Shown: piece by piece, positions 60,037-64,000 of the stretch
How positions within the stretch are numbered: position 1 is the first letter of the stretch
Layout: every line of letters begins with the position of its first letter
The notes under the pieces: generated by a model
The model's database searches: none
What the model was told of the DNA's origin: nothing
Seen by the model: only the letters and a program-made list of their open reading frames with translations
Position numbers and translations under genes: made by a program
From: Ailurus styani
Taxonomy: Eukaryota > Chordata > Mammalia > Carnivora > Ailuridae
Length of the DNA: 64,000 nucleotides
Direction of reading: 5' to 3'
NCBI GenBank assembly: GCA_002007465.1
Contig: LNAC01000039.1
Span: 1,592,766 to 1,656,765 of the forward strand

Positions 60037-62389
60037 TGTGCCTGTTCTTTTTTCTTTTTTAGCTTTTAATTGTGAATCTTATTTGTAAGGATAAGACAGT
60101 AAATCACTGGTTTACTATTCACCCATGATTAAAGCAATGCAGCAAAGATATTAGATGTTGAAATTCACTTTCTAAGTCCCAATATTCACTCAAAATGCCA
60201 GTCTTACTATGAATATTATAAAGTTTGAGTTCACCTAATGGATCAGTTGTGTTTCAGGAATGTCCATGCAAAAACAAGTGATTTATTTATTTTAAAAAAA
60301 ATTGTTTCTGGTTAGACCATTTGAATCTTGAATTGTATGTATTTCTGTTTACCTTGAATATTTTATCAAATAATTGCTTAATCTCCATTTTATGTTGTTC
60401 TTACTGTACATTGATTTTAGATTTTAGAGATCTTCTTCATGAAAAGCAATGCAATCTGACCTATAGAATCATTTTCTAGGATTAATGATAGATTATTCTA
60501 TGGCACAAATTCCTTTCTGGATCTTCTTATTGAAATGTTTATCAGTCCAATTTTGGAGAAGTTTCTTATAATGAACAAACACAGAGCACTTATTCTGTAT
60601 TAGGCACTGGGAAACAGAACAATGAAATCAGAGATGACCCCTGCTCCTAAGGAACTTGCACACTAGTGGAGCATGGAGCATACAGCTGAAAATGAAGAAA
60701 GTAGCATACGATGCATAACATGCAGAAATAGAAGATTTAATCAAATGCACTGAGGTCAGAAGAAGGACTATCTTGAAGAAGCAGAACTTTTGTTCTCTGT
60801 TGAAGTTTTACTCATGTTGAATAATTAATGAGAAATTTTGTTCTCCGATATGAAGGTCATTGAAGGCTCCAAACTTTCTTGAGGGTATAATCATCTTCAA
60901 CTATATCCAGTGCTCACAGGAACATTTATCTTCATAGCAGCATTTAAGTCAAAGAGAATCTTGTATTTGGGACTATGCCTAAATAATTTTCTCCAGTTCC
61001 TTAAAATATCTAGAGCCTGAGACCGTATTATTTCAGCTCTTCTGTCATATTTTGACACCTAGGAAGAAAGATTGAGGTTGGAATGTGACATACTCATTTA
61101 AAAACCTTGGCTGAAATCATAAGTAAACATGATGTTGACATTCTAAAATTACGGGCTGAAAATAACTGGTTCTAACATTCTTTAAACAGATTTACAAATC
61201 CAGAGAGCCAACCTGGTGTCTACTCAATTTTTGTCAAAAGATTCTGGAGTTTCTTTCAAAGAGAGTCCAGCATTACCTATCTTCTCAAAGCAAGGTGTTC
61301 TTCCTTAAAAACAGCCTATCTTTATTTTCATACCAAGTTGCTGGGCACATCCCACAGGTCTCTTTCTGTATGTTCACTTCAGAAAAATGAATTCTCAGCT
61401 TTTACCCAAGATAGAACTGAAATGTGAATTCAATACCTTGTCCCAAAGTGAGTTTTCAAGATAAAGTATGTATGAATGTCCGAAACTTGTGGGGTTTGGT
61501 AAGAAAAACAAGTCAGTTGAGTTTCATTAGCTCATTTGTAGCTCCCTTAAAATACAGCTGCATTGGGCTGACTCAAATGCCTCATCAAAATCCCTCTAAG
61601 GATTCAGACTTATGAGAAGTCTTCATTCTAGAGAATGAGCACTTGCTTAGTGCTGTCTTTATAGCACTGAACATCTTCTGGATGGGCCTGTTCAATGGAA
61701 ATGAAGCAATGATAGAGACCCTCCATCACAAGGGAGCATTCTGACAAAGTGCCAGCAGACCCCAAGAACGTACAAGTGACTCAGAGTATCTAAAGTCCAT
61801 TGTGGTGTCCCCTGCTTCTCTTATCAACAAGTTATGGACAAAATGAGTGCAGGCTGAGCCTGAACGTAACTCAGAAAAATGAAACACAGAATTAACAAGT
61901 GCCTTTTGTTTTTTACCTTCCCATGATGGCAGTTAAACAAGTAAAAATAAGTTGCTGTTAAGTTTGGCAAAATATCTTGTGGTGAAGAAAGTTGGCTGTT
62001 GTCCGTATTTATTATTGTTATATGCCATTTCAAATCAGCAATCTTAACTGAGTCTCATTTATTAGAAATTAGGGTTATGGCATCCTGAAGTTAATACCAA
62101 CAGCTTGTGTAAGAGATTTGGCCAATAGGTACATAAAGATACCCCATGTAATACACGTTCTAATTTTTTTCAAATTAGTTAATAAAGATTGGCATAAGTT
62201 CCTAATAGTTCTTTGGGTTCTCTAGTTGGATAATTCTTTATCTTGTGATTGGGGTCAAGAGACAAAATAGCATATGCTAAGTAAGGTAAGGAATGAGAGG
62301 AAGCATTTGGTTTATAATAAAAACGTCAGACCATGTTTGTGAAAATGCTAACTTCCATTAAGATTTGATAGCAAAATGCAGTTTATTTA

Positions 62390-62625
62390 ACATACACAGT
62401 ATAAATCAGACACTGTTCTAAGCGCTTTACAAATATTAGCTCACTGCAATTAATTCATAACATCCCTTGGAGGTAGGTACTCTTGTTATCCCCATTTTGA
62501 AGAAAAATGAGGCACACTGAGGTATGGTAATTTAGCCAATGTTACAGAGCTCATAAGGTCCGGGGCTGGATTCTCTACCTTGTGGTCTTGAGTCCTGCAG
62601 TCAATCACTACAAATTGAAATCACT
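62390..62625 (-). mobile_element. MIR-type element, reversed
   Basis: TAAGCGCTTTACAAATATTA, GGTAGGTACTCTTGTTATCC and ATGTTACAGAGCTCATAAGG are the reversed MIR landmarks. Confidence 0.85.
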
Positions 62626-63189
62626 GTGGTTAATGCTGCCTTCTTAATAGTCCCACAATGAGTATATTTAGGTATTCAGTTTCACAATGAGAAATTATAA
62701 CATATATACTGAATCAAGTTAATTTTTGGTACTAGACAATTTTTGTGTTAAGTAGTGAAGAGAAAAATATGTGAATTCATAGAAATATAAGTACATTAAA
62801 ATTTTAGAAGAAAAAACTATTTTAAAGAGAAATTCTAAATGTATGTAATGCAAAAGTAATGTGTCTATATCCTGTGTTTGGAGCTTCTGCCCAACCTTTG
62901 TCAGGAAACAACCAAGATATGGGCCTAGTTTGTACACCCTCCTTCCTCTCCCCAAGTCTTGGCACAGGCAGTAGAATGGAAGACAGGTGGCCCTCAGACT
63001 TTGCAGATGCTACCCAGGCTCAATGGGGATATCAGAATTCCTCAAGTACAGCTCCTAGGGGCAGTTCTAACTTTAGGTCTCTGGAAGTCCTGCTGCTTGA
63101 ATCATTTGGTTTTACTTCCTGATTTATCATCGAGGAGTCCCTGACATCGAATACACATTTTACCTTATGTTGGCTTTACACTTCAAGAA

Positions 63190-63345
63190 TTATTAATCAT
63201 TGCCGATATTTTATCCCACTTGAGGCTCACAATGGCTCTGTGCAGTCAGCCCATTCCTTTATTTTATAGGTGAGGAGACTGAAGTTCAAAGAATGCAATC
63301 TGGATGAAGGAAGTGGGACTAAAACAGATTTTCTGATTTCAGGGC
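63190..63345 (-). mobile_element. MIR-type element, reversed
   Basis: TGAGGCTCACAATGGCTCTG and TTTTATAGGTGAGGAGACTG fit reversed MIR. Confidence 0.75.
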
Positions 63346-63645
63346 AGCTGTTCTTTTTTGGTTTTCTTAGATTGTAGAATGTGCCTCCCTGCTCCTGGCC
63401 TAGACCCACCTTTCACAGGAGCCCAACTGATTCATTTAACTTCCTGGTGACTTTTCTCCTGGAAATCCTCCCCCTCCACTGCCTCCCCCTCCCCCCCCCC
63501 GCCCATTTCATAAGCAACAACTATGAGATTATCTGGTCACGAGATTGGGTTACTAGCTATTTAGCCACTGTATATACTATAGTTTGGGTACTGACATTTT
63601 GTATACTTTCAGAGTTTCTGCTATAATTAGTATTTTACCTACTAC

Positions 63646-63677
63646 CAAAAAAAAAAAAAAACCCAAAACAAAACAAA
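63646..63677. repeat. A-rich tract
   Basis: A run of about 15 A is followed by CCCAAAACAAAACAAAC. It may be the tail of a degraded retroelement, but no body is recognisable upstream. Confidence 0.7.
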
Positions 63678-63718
63678 CACCCCACTAAAAATAACAGAAT
63701 TCATGTTTTCACCAAAAT

Positions 63719-63785
63719 TTTTTTAAAATTTAATTTTATTTAAATTCAATTAATTAACATACAGTGTATTATTAGTTTTAGAGGT
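63719..63785 (-). mobile_element. Carnivore L1 3'-end remnant
   Basis: The stretch with AATTCAATTAATTAACATAC and GTGTATTATTAGTTTTAGAG matches the reversed extreme 3' end of carnivore L1. Confidence 0.65.
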
Positions 63786-63950
63786 CAAAAAATTGTTAAA
63801 CCTGCATGGCCATATTTTATAATGACAAAATGCCAATTTGAAATTATAGGGTCTATCCATATTGTACTCATGCAAGAACTCCCTTTACAGGGCTGAAGTA
63901 ATGCTGCTGCTATGACATGTAATGTACTTTATTTATAACTTGTCATTTAT

Positions 63951-64000
63951 TTTTTTAAGATTTTATTTATTTATTTGACAGAGAGAGAGATTACAAGTAG
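63951..64000 (-). mobile_element. CAN-SINE cut by the window edge
   Basis: Only the tail (TTTTTTTAAGATTTTATTT) and the start of the GA-rich body are present. Confidence 0.92.

Larger units (their letters stand above)
55084..64000 (+). other. CRYBG1: CRYBG1 intron 1 (partial)
   Basis: This sequence follows the exon 1 donor and runs off the right edge. In human the intron after the distal first exon is very long, so the absence of exon 2 here is expected. It holds MIR copies in both orientations, CAN-SINEs at 56452-56648, 59799-60036 and 63951-64000, an old repeat near 56.0 kb and an L1 remnant at 63719-63785. From 60.8 to 62.3 kb I recognise nothing. Confidence 0.75.

Noticed and set aside
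55084..64000. CRYBG1 exon 2
   Set aside because: No frame resembling the expected continuation (ALDVVDGKYVVRD as I recall in human) was found, and the human intron here is very long.

Overview
This is a window of carnivore nuclear DNA, most likely from a mustelid. The reason is the many copies of the carnivore tRNA-derived CAN-SINE. These have a tRNA-like head with A and B boxes, a pyrimidine-rich middle and an AATAAA-rich tail ending in AAAATCTTTAAA. Several are nearly intact with clear target-site duplications, and their long CT-rich bodies resemble those I know from mustelid genomes. Carnivore-type L1 3' ends, MIR, L2 and Tigger/hAT fossils fill most of the rest. There is no prokaryotic, viral or CRISPR-like content.

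Two protein-coding genes are supported, both only in part. ATG5 (autophagy) lies on the minus strand. A CpG-island promoter and non-coding exon 1 sit near 29.58-29.85 kb. Coding exon 2 is at 20360-20525, exon 3 at 11445-11572 and exon 4 at 3206-3284. These encode residues 1-105, and the exons for the rest of the protein lie off the left edge. CRYBG1 (formerly AIM1) lies on the plus strand. Its first coding exon (54911-55083) sits in a second CpG island at about 54.44-55.13 kb. Its intron 1 runs off the right edge.

Layout: 1-3205, ATG5 intron 4; 3285-11444, intron 3; 11573-20359, intron 2; 20526-29574, intron 1; 29.58-29.95 kb, ATG5 promoter; 29.95-54.4 kb, intergenic and repeat-rich with no supported gene; 54.44-55.13 kb, CRYBG1 promoter and exon 1; 55.08-64.0 kb, start of CRYBG1 intron 1. 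The genes are divergent (head to head) about 25 kb apart. This agrees with the known mammalian order PRDM1-ATG5-CRYBG1 (human 6q21). ATG5 and CRYBG1 are not known to share a pathway, so the arrangement is ordinary synteny.

I found no convincing new biological system. The best leads are: a 104-bp near-perfect hairpin in ATG5 intron 1; two 121-124 bp inverted copies flanking a 651-bp spacer near 45 kb; a poly(A)-tailed insertion of unknown origin with target-site duplication near 49.5-49.9 kb; an 11-codon upstream ORF in the ATG5 leader; and two single-N positions, each beside a local duplication, which look like assembly joins (one lies close to ATG5 exon 1). Repeat family names come from recalled consensus patterns and were not checked by a search.
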